Positions 1-6,251 of a stretch of DNA of 6,962 nt are shown here, piece after piece. Within the stretch, counting starts at the first letter, position 1; the number at the start of each line of letters is the position of its first letter. The position numbers were made by a program, and so were the translations under genes. This stretch comes from Prolixibacteraceae bacterium UBA6162 (GTDB lineage: Bacteria > Bacteroidota > Bacteroidia > Bacteroidales > Prolixibacteraceae), in the NCBI GenBank assembly GCA_002428215.1, contig DIUI01000056.1, positions 1-6,962 of the forward strand, read 5' to 3'. The notes beneath the pieces are model-generated. The model had not been told where the DNA came from. It did not search any database and saw only the letters and a list, made by a program, of their open reading frames with translations.

Positions 1-52
1 TGTGCGTTGTAATTATTGGGAGTGATATGGTACGAATGAGAAAATATTACGC
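1..52 (+). other. Upstream leader of the ABC exporter unit
   Basis: This is the short stretch before the ABC ATPase start. The reading frame of the ATPase is closed here by a TGA at 23-25, so the ATG at 53 is the first possible ATG of that gene. One other frame is open from the window edge to a stop just inside the gene, but it is too short to judge. I see no Shine-Dalgarno sequence and no clear promoter. The sequence just before the start is A-rich, as is common in Bacteroidota. Confidence 0.4.
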
Positions 53-1006
53 ATGGAACTTTTTTCAGCCAGCCAAATAGTGAAGCAGTATGGTCAGACT
101 CAAGCGCTGAGTGGTGTCTCAATTTCAGTCAGGTCTGGATCTGTATTTGGACTTCTGGGGCCTAACGGTGCCGGCAAAACAACGCTCATAAGGATCATCA
201 ATCAAATTACTGCTCCCGACAGTGGCGAGTTGCTTTTTGAAGGACACCGGATGTCTTCGGCCGATGTTTCCAGAATAGGATACCTGCCTGAGGAGCGCGG
301 ATTGTACAGCAAGATGAAAATTGGAGAACAGGCCCTCTATCTGGCACAATTGAAAGGGTTAAGCCGCAGGGATGCTATGAAGAGCCTGAAATACTGGTTC
401 GAGAAATTTGAAATAGTTTCATGGTGGGACAAGAAGGTCGAGGAGTTGTCGAAGGGCATGCAACAAAAGGTCCAGTTTATAACTACCGTAGTGCATAACC
501 CGTCGTTGCTTATCTTCGATGAGCCCTTTAGTGGATTCGACCCCATTAATGCCAACCTGATTAAACAGGAGATTCTGGAACTCCGGGATAAAGGTGCTAC
601 CATCATCTTCTCGACCCACAATATGAGTACGGTAGAGGATTTATGCGATCATATAGCCCTGATAAACCGTTCTGAAAAAATTCTCGATGGCCCCATTCAC
701 GGCATAAGAGAGCAGTACAAATCGAATATATTCGAGGTGGTTTACCGGGGAAATTTCAATCAGGTGGCGCAAGCCCTCCCTACCGAATGCATCGTAATGA
801 ATCATACCGAAGGAGTTGTCGATAATACCCTTACTATCAAATACCAGGATGGATTTCAACCCAATTTTCTGTTAAAAAATTTGGTAGTGAATGCCGAAAT
901 TGTTTCATACAATGAACTCATCCCCAGTATGAACGATGTCTTTATAAAGGTAGTTGAATCTTCCAACGCCCTAAATAAGGCTCAGAATTCAGCTGCTATA
1001 GCCTAA
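53..1006 (+). CDS. ABC transporter ATP-binding protein, NatA/YhaQ type
   Basis: This is the cytoplasmic ATPase of an ABC-2 type exporter and powers the permease encoded just downstream. At 317 residues it has the usual length of the NatA/YhaQ group. Visible motifs are Walker A GPNGAGKT (residues 36-43), the Q-loop region GYLPEERGLY (76-85) with Glu where most ABC proteins have Gln, the signature LSKGMQQK (132-139) in place of LSGGQ, Walker B LLIFDEP (152-158) with Glu157 as the likely catalytic base, a D-loop around SGFDP (160-164), and the switch His189 in STHNM. Residues after about 215 form a C-terminal tail of the type called DUF4162 in this family. The altered Q-loop and signature are, as far as I recall, normal for this subfamily. 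The substrate cannot be read from the sequence; NatAB relatives export Na+ or unknown compounds. The start is the first in-frame ATG after an upstream stop. Confidence 0.93.
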   Translation: MELFSASQIVKQYGQTQALSGVSISVRSGSVFGLLGPNGAGKTTLIRIINQITAPDSGELLFEGHRMSSADVSRIGYLPEERGLYSKMKIGEQALYLAQLKGLSRRDAMKSLKYWFEKFEIVSWWDKKVEELSKGMQQKVQFITTVVHNPSLLIFDEPFSGFDPINANLIKQEILELRDKGATIIFSTHNMSTVEDLCDHIALINRSEKILDGPIHGIREQYKSNIFEVVYRGNFNQVAQALPTECIVMNHTEGVVDNTLTIKYQDGFQPNFLLKNLVVNAEIVSYNELIPSMNDVFIKVVESSNALNKAQNSAAIA

Positions 1007-1007
1007 C

Positions 1008-1046
1008 GATCCTCTTGTATTCAGGATCCTAATTTCAATTAGAAAT
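1008..1046 (+). repeat. Two small inverted repeats between the exporter genes
   Basis: The 54-nt gap between the ATPase and permease genes holds two short hairpin-capable sequences. The first is GATCCT (1008-1013) and AGGATC (1023-1028) around a 9-nt loop. The second is ATTTC (1032-1036) and GAAAT (1042-1046) around a 5-nt loop. Neither is followed by a T-run, so neither looks like an intrinsic terminator. They might tune expression of the permease or protect the message, or they may be chance. Confidence 0.35.
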
Positions 1047-1060
1047 CAACAATAGTTCAA

Positions 1061-2404
1061 ATGCATAAGACATTCATCATCATCAGAAGGGAATACCTAA
1101 CCCGCGTGAGAAAGAAGTCGTTTATTATAACCACTCTTCTGGTTCCGCTTTTTTTCCTGGGGATTATGATTATTCCGGCATGGCTTGCCACGCGCGACGA
1201 TACGCAGGAGCGTACAATTGCTGTCTACGATGCATCGGGCCGTTTTGATCATCAGTTCGAAACAGAGGGATACACCCGGTTTGAGTTGGTCGATGCCGCT
1301 GCCTATACAAAATTACGTGAATCTTTAACGGGTACTGATTATTATGCCCTGCTTCATATCCCGGAGAATATATACGAAACCAATAAGGCTACGCTTACTT
1401 CACCCAAGCAGGTTCCCATTGAACTAACAAGTCAGATTGAACGTAAATTGAGTCAGGTAATCGAAACCGACAAACGACAAACAATTTTTAACGAAACCGG
1501 CTATCCCGACCTCGAAGCTCTGTTGCAAACCACCCGAACACGAGTTGCATTGAGTACGCTTAAAGTTTCGGAGGGCGGAGTGGAGAAGAAGAGCTCTTCG
1601 ATGATTGCTTTTGTCGCAAGCTATGGCATGGGAATTCTTATCTATTTCTTTGTTTTTATGTACGGATCGCTGGTTATGCGCAGCGTAATGGAGGAGAAAA
1701 AGAACCGAATTGTTGAGGTGATAGTTTCTTCCGTAAAACCCTTTCAGCTAATGGCTGGTAAGATTCTGGGCACAGCTTTGGTGGGTTTGACCCAGGTAGG
1801 GCTATGGATTGCCTTTATCTTGATAGGGTTTACGGTCGCCCGTGGGTTTATTTCGGCCGATTCTGCCCAGTCTATCGGGCAAAATCTGGTTGAGAACCAA
1901 CCTCAAATGGGACTTATGCAGCCAGATATGAGTGATCTGGAGCATAAAATTGCCGACGTTCTGGAGATGATTGGCAACCTGAACCTACCCTTGCTGATAT
2001 TCGGGTTTTTCTTTTATTTCTTGGGCGGCTATCTTCTGTACAGTTCGTTAATGGGAGCAATTGGTGCTGCAGCTGATAACGACGAAGACACCCAGCAGAT
2101 GATGCTGCCTGTTACATTTCCCCTTATTTTGTCGATAATTTTTCTGATGGCAATTGCCAAAAACCCTGAAGGGCAACTGGCGTTCTGGACCTCCATAATA
2201 CCATTCACTTCACCCATTTGTATGCTGGCCCGACTGCCTTACGGTGTTCCTGTATGGGAACTTCTTCTTTCGATGGTTCTGCTCGTTGCTACCCTCTTTG
2301 GTGTAATATGGGTCGCAGCCAAGATATATCGTACCGGAATACTCATGTATGGTAAAAAGGTTAACCTAAAAGAGCTATACAAATGGCTTACCTATAAGGA
2401 TTAG
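1061..2404 (+). CDS. ABC-2 type permease, NatB/YhaP type
   Basis: This is the membrane partner of the ATPase encoded at 53-1006; together they should form an exporter in the inner membrane. The protein has 447 residues and the typical topology: a cytoplasmic N-terminus with basic residues (RREYLTRVRKK, 9-19), a first membrane helix at about 21-41, a large extracytoplasmic loop at about 45-180, then roughly six more helices (about 182-205, 235-262, 308-333, 348-366, 373-392, 398-421). The segment after the second helix, EEKKNRIVEVIVSS (211-224), is characteristic of this permease family, as is the acidic-polar DEDTQQMMLP (341-350). A polar stretch at 265-300, rich in Gln, Asp and Met, forms a further loop. 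The start is an ATG 54 nt after the ATPase stop with no obvious ribosome-binding site, so the two genes probably share a transcript. The substrate is unknown. Confidence 0.9.
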   Translation: MHKTFIIIRREYLTRVRKKSFIITTLLVPLFFLGIMIIPAWLATRDDTQERTIAVYDASGRFDHQFETEGYTRFELVDAAAYTKLRESLTGTDYYALLHIPENIYETNKATLTSPKQVPIELTSQIERKLSQVIETDKRQTIFNETGYPDLEALLQTTRTRVALSTLKVSEGGVEKKSSSMIAFVASYGMGILIYFFVFMYGSLVMRSVMEEKKNRIVEVIVSSVKPFQLMAGKILGTALVGLTQVGLWIAFILIGFTVARGFISADSAQSIGQNLVENQPQMGLMQPDMSDLEHKIADVLEMIGNLNLPLLIFGFFFYFLGGYLLYSSLMGAIGAAADNDEDTQQMMLPVTFPLILSIIFLMAIAKNPEGQLAFWTSIIPFTSPICMLARLPYGVPVWELLLSMVLLVATLFGVIWVAAKIYRTGILMYGKKVNLKELYKWLTYKD

Positions 2405-2440
2405 GCATGAAAGGGTTGTGTAAACAGAGTCGGGTTATCC

Positions 2441-3211
2441 CTACGAATCTGAAGCACAACATGCTGGCTGAACAGTAATCGTCTCTGATGAAGTAAGGTT
2501 CTGTTCTTCGAGACTCTTTTCAAATCGTTTTTCAATTCTGTCGCGGGTAGGACTCAGATAGGGGATGTTGAGGTTAAGTCCCCGCAGTACAAAAAATATT
2601 CCCACCACTACCACCAGGATTGGAATCAGACTGTTGATGCGTCTGCGGATGTTGTTGCCTAAAACATTTCCTGCAACACCCAGTAGTAAGAGAAGGGGTA
2701 TTGTGCCTAAACCGAATACTACCATATAACCGGCCCCCATGGCCACACTGCCGGTTGCAATAGCACCGGCAATTGCAATGTAAACCAATCCGCAGGGCAA
2801 CAAGCCATTGAGCAAACCTATAAAGAAGAGGCTCTGGAACGATCGGATAGAAAACATTTCCACGATGGTTTTCTTAAGTTTCCCTACCCACCTGAAGGCG
2901 CTTTGCTCCAAACTATATTGGTTGCGGAAGATTTTCGGAAACATTACCGAAACTATCATAGCCCCTCCCATGATGACCGAAACAACCTGCTGGAATCCTA
3001 CCAGTTGAAGTCCCTGTCCTACCAGTCCAAATAGAGCCCCCATAGCTCCATAGGTGACGGTTCTGCCCAAATTATAGAGTACCCCTCCGTAGATTTTTTG
3101 GCCAACGGAATTTCCGTGAAGCGGCAGCGCCAGAACGATGGGTCCACACATACCTAAACAATGAAAGCTACCCATCAGCCCCAGAACCAAAGCCGAGAAA
3201 AGTATACCCAT
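2441..3211 (-). CDS. SafE/CycZ-like membrane protein of the cbb3 cluster
   Basis: This 256-residue polytopic membrane protein belongs to the TauE/SafE-annotated, DsbD/CycZ-like transmembrane family (Pfam DsbD_2 type). The first helix carries FHCLGMCGP (residues 16-24: His17, Cys18, Met21, Cys22), and a central helix carries GLLPCGLVY (136-144: Cys140). These two Cys-containing motifs are the family hallmark and fit thiol or copper handling. About six helices are visible (about 4-24, 45-65, 75-92, 127-150, 158-183, 193-212). The soluble tail after about 215 is charged and ends with a Cys pair at 251-252. The ATG lies 8 nt after the fixH stop, so the two genes are very likely cotranscribed and translationally linked. 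The database name 'sulfite exporter' is probably misleading in this setting; a role in copper delivery or cytochrome maturation for cbb3 oxidase is inferred from the neighbours. Confidence 0.88.
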   Translation of the reverse strand: MGILFSALVLGLMGSFHCLGMCGPIVLALPLHGNSVGQKIYGGVLYNLGRTVTYGAMGALFGLVGQGLQLVGFQQVVSVIMGGAMIVSVMFPKIFRNQYSLEQSAFRWVGKLKKTIVEMFSIRSFQSLFFIGLLNGLLPCGLVYIAIAGAIATGSVAMGAGYMVVFGLGTIPLLLLLGVAGNVLGNNIRRRINSLIPILVVVVGIFFVLRGLNLNIPYLSPTRDRIEKRFEKSLEEQNLTSSETITVQPACCASDS

Positions 3212-3219
3212 AACCTGTG

Positions 3220-3666
3220 TTATTTATTTTCGATAATTACCATTTTTTCAATCTCATATTGCTCTCCGTTCATCTTCCAGCTAACGTTTGCAGTGTAACG
3301 TCCTGCCGAAAGCCCGGCGCTGTTCAAAGTGGCCTTGCCATCCAACAGTTCAATTTCGAAACTTCTGTCGAGCTTGCTGTCTGACGGCCGGTAAAATACA
3401 AGTTTAATCTCCGATGCCGCAGCGGCGATTGGTTCATCAAAAGCAATAGAGATCCATTCGTTGTCCTGATCGATGCTAATCAAACCGGCAAATTCAACCG
3501 AGCGTCGATCCAGAGCAATTTGCTGCGAATGATCGACCCCACGTTCGTAGTAATCTTTGTGAACCATGTTAACGTCAAGTCGCGATGTAAAAATGACAAA
3601 CCCAATCATAGCCGAGACGAAAAGGATCAGAAAGAGTGCTACGCCGGTGCCTATGTTAAACTTCAT
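3220..3666 (-). CDS. fixH: FixH/CcoH family cbb3 oxidase assembly protein
   Basis: This 148-residue protein has a single N-terminal membrane helix (about 8-27) and a periplasmic domain. The family mark is the segment after the helix, with DVNMVHKDYYERG (residues 31-43), the conserved acidic-Tyr-Tyr-Glu element of FixH, followed by a helix with a Gln and basic residues. The rest is a beta-rich domain ending in a short charged tail. FixH/CcoH is needed for assembly or stability of cbb3 oxidase in other bacteria and is found in complex with it. It sits between ccoG and the SafE-like gene, 8 nt before the latter. A 308-nt gap separates it from ccoG, unusually long for this cluster, so it could have its own promoter. 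The ATG is preceded by an A/T-rich stretch without a Shine-Dalgarno sequence. Confidence 0.88.
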   Translation of the reverse strand: MKFNIGTGVALFLILFVSAMIGFVIFTSRLDVNMVHKDYYERGVDHSQQIALDRRSVEFAGLISIDQDNEWISIAFDEPIAAAASEIKLVFYRPSDSKLDRSFEIELLDGKATLNSAGLSAGRYTANVSWKMNGEQYEIEKMVIIENK

Positions 3667-3668
3667 GA

Positions 3669-3720
3669 ATCAAATTTTAAAGGGTTGAATTTAGTTTTAT
3701 CAAAATGCCAAACATCAAAA
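3669..3720. repeat. Phased ATCAAA direct repeats upstream of fixH
   Basis: On the + strand, ATCAAAA occurs at 3699-3705 and 3714-3720, and the near copy ATCAAAT at 3669-3675. The starts are spaced 30 and 15 nt apart. On the minus strand these read TTTTGAT, lying just upstream of the fixH ATG. They could be part of an operator, since ATCAA resembles an FNR-type half-site, but the copies are direct rather than inverted and the region is A/T-rich, so chance is a real alternative. Confidence 0.25.
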
Positions 3721-3795
3721 GAATGAGGTCGGTTAAGCCCCTGAATAACGGGAAGCAATAGTGTATCAGATATTTTAAACGTGCACGCTGAATTC

Positions 3796-3825
3796 ATTAT
3801 TTTTCTCACTGTTTGCAAATGTCAA
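3796..3825 (-). promoter_or_regulatory. Possible promoter for fixH and the SafE-like gene
   Basis: On the minus strand TTGACA (3825-3820) is followed after 18 nt by AATAAT (3801-3796). This matches the sigma70 -35 box fully and the -10 box at 5 of 6 positions. The site lies about 130 nt upstream of the fixH ATG in the only long gap of the cluster. Bacteroidota usually use a different consensus (-33 TTG and -7 TAnnTTTG), which I do not find clearly here, so the call is weak. Confidence 0.22.
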
Positions 3826-3974
3826 ATCCGACTAAGTATACTTTTCAGAAACATGGCAAACCATATATTGCAAGTTGTTGAATCGGTGCTCCAGAACCAC
3901 GGTAATTGTGGAGGTAAAGTTAGTGATTTTAACCGAGTCGAATTCCAAACTGCTGTAACATCTAAGGGTTTGAT

Positions 3975-5336
3975 TCAAGGCGAAATAAAGGTAAGCGTTA
4001 CTTTTTCGGTGAGGATATCATTAAGGAAAATCCCAAAAACCACTTTGTTGCTGCCGGTTTGCAACTCTGTTCTTGGAATGTGGAGTAAAAAAACCGACTC
4101 ATAGAGCCCTCTGCTTTCGAGGTTTATGTCGCTTCCGGCAAGCTCTATTCGGCCATTATGAGAAAGGAGCCGGAGTTCGGGCTGGAAATCTTCGAAGGTT
4201 TTATTGACAATCTTAATATTGTAGAGGTTTGACAAATAATTGTCGGGTTGCTCCTGGTAGAGCATTCCGGGGGTCCGAAGAATGGTAGTTTCAATAACAG
4301 GCCGGTTGAGCAGGGTAACTATAAAAAATCCAAACAATAAAAATAATACAACAGAATATGCCTTGTTCCTTGCAGTCCAAAGCCGTCGTTGACCACGTTC
4401 AATTCCGTTGTATGAATCGTAACGGATGAGGCCAGGAGCCTTGTTGATTTTTTTCATAACCTGATTGCACTCATCGATACAGGCAGTACAATGAATACAT
4501 TCAAACTGACTGCCATTGCGAATGTCGATGCCGGTTGGGCACACTGCCATACAGCGGCGGCAATCGATACAGTCGCCAACTGCTTTGGCTCCGCGCGGTT
4601 CTCCCCTTCGGTGGTCGTAGCTAACTACAATGGAGTCGTTATCGAGCAAAACTCCCTGCATTCTTCCGTACGGACAAACCATTGTACATATCTGCTCTCT
4701 GAAGAAGGCATAAATCCAGTAGAAAACGATAGAAACTGCTACAATAATTGAGATAGTCGAAAGGTGGTCTGCGGGATTGCGCATCATCTGAAACCAGCGG
4801 TCGCTGCCAATAAACCACATCAGCAGTGTATTGGTCATCGCCAGCGCAATGGTGGCAAAAACCAGATGCTTCAGTGTTTTGCGGATTGCCTTGTCGGCTG
4901 TAAACGGACCTTCGTCCCTTGCTTTACGGGCACGGTAATCCCCCTCAATCAGAAATTCAATTTTTCTGAAAACCATCTCCAGGAAAATGGTTTGAGGGCA
5001 TGCCCAACCACACCAAACCCTTCCGTAGGTAACCGTAAAGAGTATAATAAATACCAGGAACGACAGCATCAGCAGGGCCATTATAAAGGTGTCTTGTGCC
5101 CAAAATATGGCTCCGAACAAGATGAACTTTCGATTGGCAATATCGATCAGTACAAATGGATGATCGTTTACCCTAATGAAAGGGACTGCCACAAGAAATG
5201 CGAGCAGCAGCCAGGCAACAACAGTGCGGTAGCGGTAGAACCGGCCTTTTGGCTGTTTGGCATACACCCATTTGCGGCCACCCATCTCATCGAGATTGGT
5301 GGGGCGGTCGCGGAACGTATAACTATTCTCGACCAT
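3975..5336 (-). CDS. ccoG: CcoG membrane polyferredoxin for cbb3 oxidase biogenesis
   Basis: CcoG (also RdxA/FixG) is a membrane iron-sulfur protein; in Rhodobacter it has been shown to reduce Cu(II) to Cu(I) for cbb3 oxidase assembly. The protein has 453 residues, near the family norm. The N-terminus carries the family motif FRDRPTNLDEMGGRKW (8-23). Membrane helices are visible at about 37-54, 82-102, 155-176, 194-212 and 327-343. Cys motifs are WCGWACPQT (Cys109, Cys113) and CTMVCPYGRMQ (Cys217, Cys221) near the membrane, then two 4Fe-4S sites: Cys256/259/262 with Cys266, and Cys280/283/286 with Cys290, each with the ferredoxin CxxCxxCxxxC spacing. Residues from about 360 form a periplasmic Ig-like domain. 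The ATG is the first in frame after an upstream TAA and lies 62 nt after the ccoP stop, so cotranscription with ccoP is likely. Confidence 0.95.
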   Translation of the reverse strand: MVENSYTFRDRPTNLDEMGGRKWVYAKQPKGRFYRYRTVVAWLLLAFLVAVPFIRVNDHPFVLIDIANRKFILFGAIFWAQDTFIMALLMLSFLVFIILFTVTYGRVWCGWACPQTIFLEMVFRKIEFLIEGDYRARKARDEGPFTADKAIRKTLKHLVFATIALAMTNTLLMWFIGSDRWFQMMRNPADHLSTISIIVAVSIVFYWIYAFFREQICTMVCPYGRMQGVLLDNDSIVVSYDHRRGEPRGAKAVGDCIDCRRCMAVCPTGIDIRNGSQFECIHCTACIDECNQVMKKINKAPGLIRYDSYNGIERGQRRLWTARNKAYSVVLFLLFGFFIVTLLNRPVIETTILRTPGMLYQEQPDNYLSNLYNIKIVNKTFEDFQPELRLLSHNGRIELAGSDINLESRGLYESVFLLHIPRTELQTGSNKVVFGIFLNDILTEKVTLTFISP

Positions 5337-5398
5337 AAGCAGGATAATTTGAAAGTGAAACGGTTTTCGATTCCGTTATTTCTGAAAGTTAACGCCAA

Positions 5399-5995
5399 TT
5401 ACATTTCGCACGGTTCGCCTTGTGGTGCTTTTTGATTATCAGGCGATGAGCCAAGTAAAGTCACCATCACATAGCTGGCTACTTTCTGAATACTGGCATC
5501 GTTGAGCTGTCCTTTAAAGGCCGTCATACCTTTCAGGGGTTCTCCGTTTTTGATGATATTGAATACATCTTCAAACTCGCATCCATGAATCCAATATTCA
5601 TCCGTTAGATTTGGCCCAATGGCATTTCCTTCTCCCTGTGCGCCGTGACAGGTAAAGCAGTTCATATCGTTCCATATCTTTTGTCCCTGAACAAGCGAAA
5701 GTTCGTCGGTGAGCAATACCAGTTCCAATGCTTCCTGTCCGGTTTGCATTTGCTGTTCGGCTCGCTGCACTGCCCTTGCATACTCCTCTTCCTGGGTTGG
5801 ACCAGATCCCAGCCAGAAATAGTAGGTGCCATACATTATTGAGATACCAATAGTGACATAGAACAACAGCATTATCCACCCGGGCGGGGGATTGTCGAGT
5901 TCCTCTATTCCGTCGTAATTGTGTTCATCGTGGTAATTATCCACAGGATTTTCCTGATTGTGCGGATCACTATGTTTTACATGTTGGTCTGTCAT
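5399..5995 (-). CDS. ccoP: CcoP, monoheme cytochrome c subunit of cbb3 oxidase
   Basis: CcoP is the membrane-anchored c-type cytochrome that feeds electrons to cbb3 oxidase. This one has 198 residues, well below the roughly 300 of classical diheme CcoP. The cytoplasmic N-terminus is His-rich (His5, 8, 12, 22, 25) and runs into the CcoP N-terminal motif YDGIEELDNPPPGW (27-40). One membrane helix follows (about 40-61), then a linker rich in Glu and Gln, then a single cytochrome c domain with the heme site CFTCH (Cys113, Cys116, His117), the GPNLTDEYWIHG element (127-138) and the likely axial Met157 in KGMTAF. There is no second CxxCH. Two further Cys occur at 139 and 196, the latter three residues from the end. 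The ATG lies 13 nt after the ccoQ stop, indicating one operon. Heme attachment takes place in the periplasm. Confidence 0.94.
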   Translation of the reverse strand: MTDQHVKHSDPHNQENPVDNYHDEHNYDGIEELDNPPPGWIMLLFYVTIGISIMYGTYYFWLGSGPTQEEEYARAVQRAEQQMQTGQEALELVLLTDELSLVQGQKIWNDMNCFTCHGAQGEGNAIGPNLTDEYWIHGCEFEDVFNIIKNGEPLKGMTAFKGQLNDASIQKVASYVMVTLLGSSPDNQKAPQGEPCEM

Positions 5996-6008
5996 TGATG
6001 TGCTTCGT

Positions 6009-6200
6009 TTAGGTTGGATTTATGGTAGTGGTGGTATCATCTTCGAGTATGGCATTTTTATAATGCTCCATTTCAGCTTTGGGCCGCAGCAGTGTGTGGA
6101 TGGCAAAGAGGATAAATAGAACAAAAAAGATCAAAAGTCCAGCTATGTACCACGAGGCAATGCCTTCGACAGTTTCGAGGATGTGGCTAACTATCTTCAT
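6009..6200 (-). CDS. ccoQ: CcoQ-like small cbb3 oxidase subunit
   Basis: This is a 63-residue protein with one membrane helix (about 17-38), followed by a cytoplasmic tail with basic and then acidic residues (LRPKAEMEHYKNAILEDD, 37-54) and a run of Thr near the end. The size, the single helix, the tail resembling the E-x-x-x-x-L-x-D-D ending of CcoQ/FixQ proteins, and the position between ccoO and ccoP support the call. CcoQ stabilises the interaction of CcoP with the core oxidase in other bacteria. Sequence conservation in this family is low, so the assignment rests largely on context. The start ATG has no Shine-Dalgarno sequence; it lies 51 nt after the ccoO stop. Confidence 0.8.
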   Translation of the reverse strand: MKIVSHILETVEGIASWYIAGLLIFFVLFILFAIHTLLRPKAEMEHYKNAILEDDTTTTINPT

Positions 6201-6251
6201 CTGCGTATCGTTTCTAAATTCATTTTAAGTGTACATGCGTGATATTGTGGC

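Larger units (their letters stand above)
3667..3974 (-). other. 308-nt non-coding gap between ccoG and fixH
   Basis: This is the longest stretch without a gene in the window. After the ccoG TGA, the ccoG frame stays open for 50 codons (to 3824-3822), and a second minus frame stays open to a TAG at 3834-3832. Neither has a well-placed start codon or a recognisable product, and ccoG already ends at its expected length, so I treat the gap as non-coding. It contains a sigma70-like promoter match (3796-3825) and a short ATCAAA repeat (3669-3720) upstream of fixH. I find no strong hairpin followed by a T-run, and no tRNA-like structure. Confidence 0.6.

Noticed and set aside
3..80. Short open frame at the left edge overlapping the ATPase start
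   Set aside because: It has only about 25 codons, lacks recognisable features and overlaps the N-terminus of a well-supported gene; it could be the tail of an upstream gene but the window does not show enough.
2441..3211. Sulfite exporter function for the SafE-like gene
   Set aside because: The Cys/His membrane motifs and the cco neighbours fit copper or cytochrome maturation better; the exporter name is inherited from a broad family label.
3814..3826. FNR/CRP-like palindrome: TTTG and CAAA arms around the putative -35 box on the minus strand
   Set aside because: The arms are only four bases and the spacing is 7 instead of the 8 nt expected between TTG and CAA of an FNR box, so it does not fit the consensus.
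3822..3974. Possible C-terminal extension of CcoG by readthrough or frameshift, since two minus frames stay open after the stop
   Set aside because: CcoG already has its usual length and a complete C-terminal Ig-like domain. The extension in the ccoG frame is rich in Trp, Thr and Ser and looks random; the other frame lacks a good start.
3781..4104. Open frame of 107 codons on the + strand spanning the ccoG/fixH gap and the ccoG 3' end
   Set aside because: Nearly half of it is antisense to ccoG, the translation resembles no family I know, and its start is a GTG without a ribosome-binding site.
4764..5435. Open frame of 223 codons on the + strand, antisense to ccoG and the end of ccoP
   Set aside because: It lies wholly opposite strongly supported coding sequence, the translation is rich in Cys, His and Asn without recognisable domains, and its length is explained by the codon use of ccoG.
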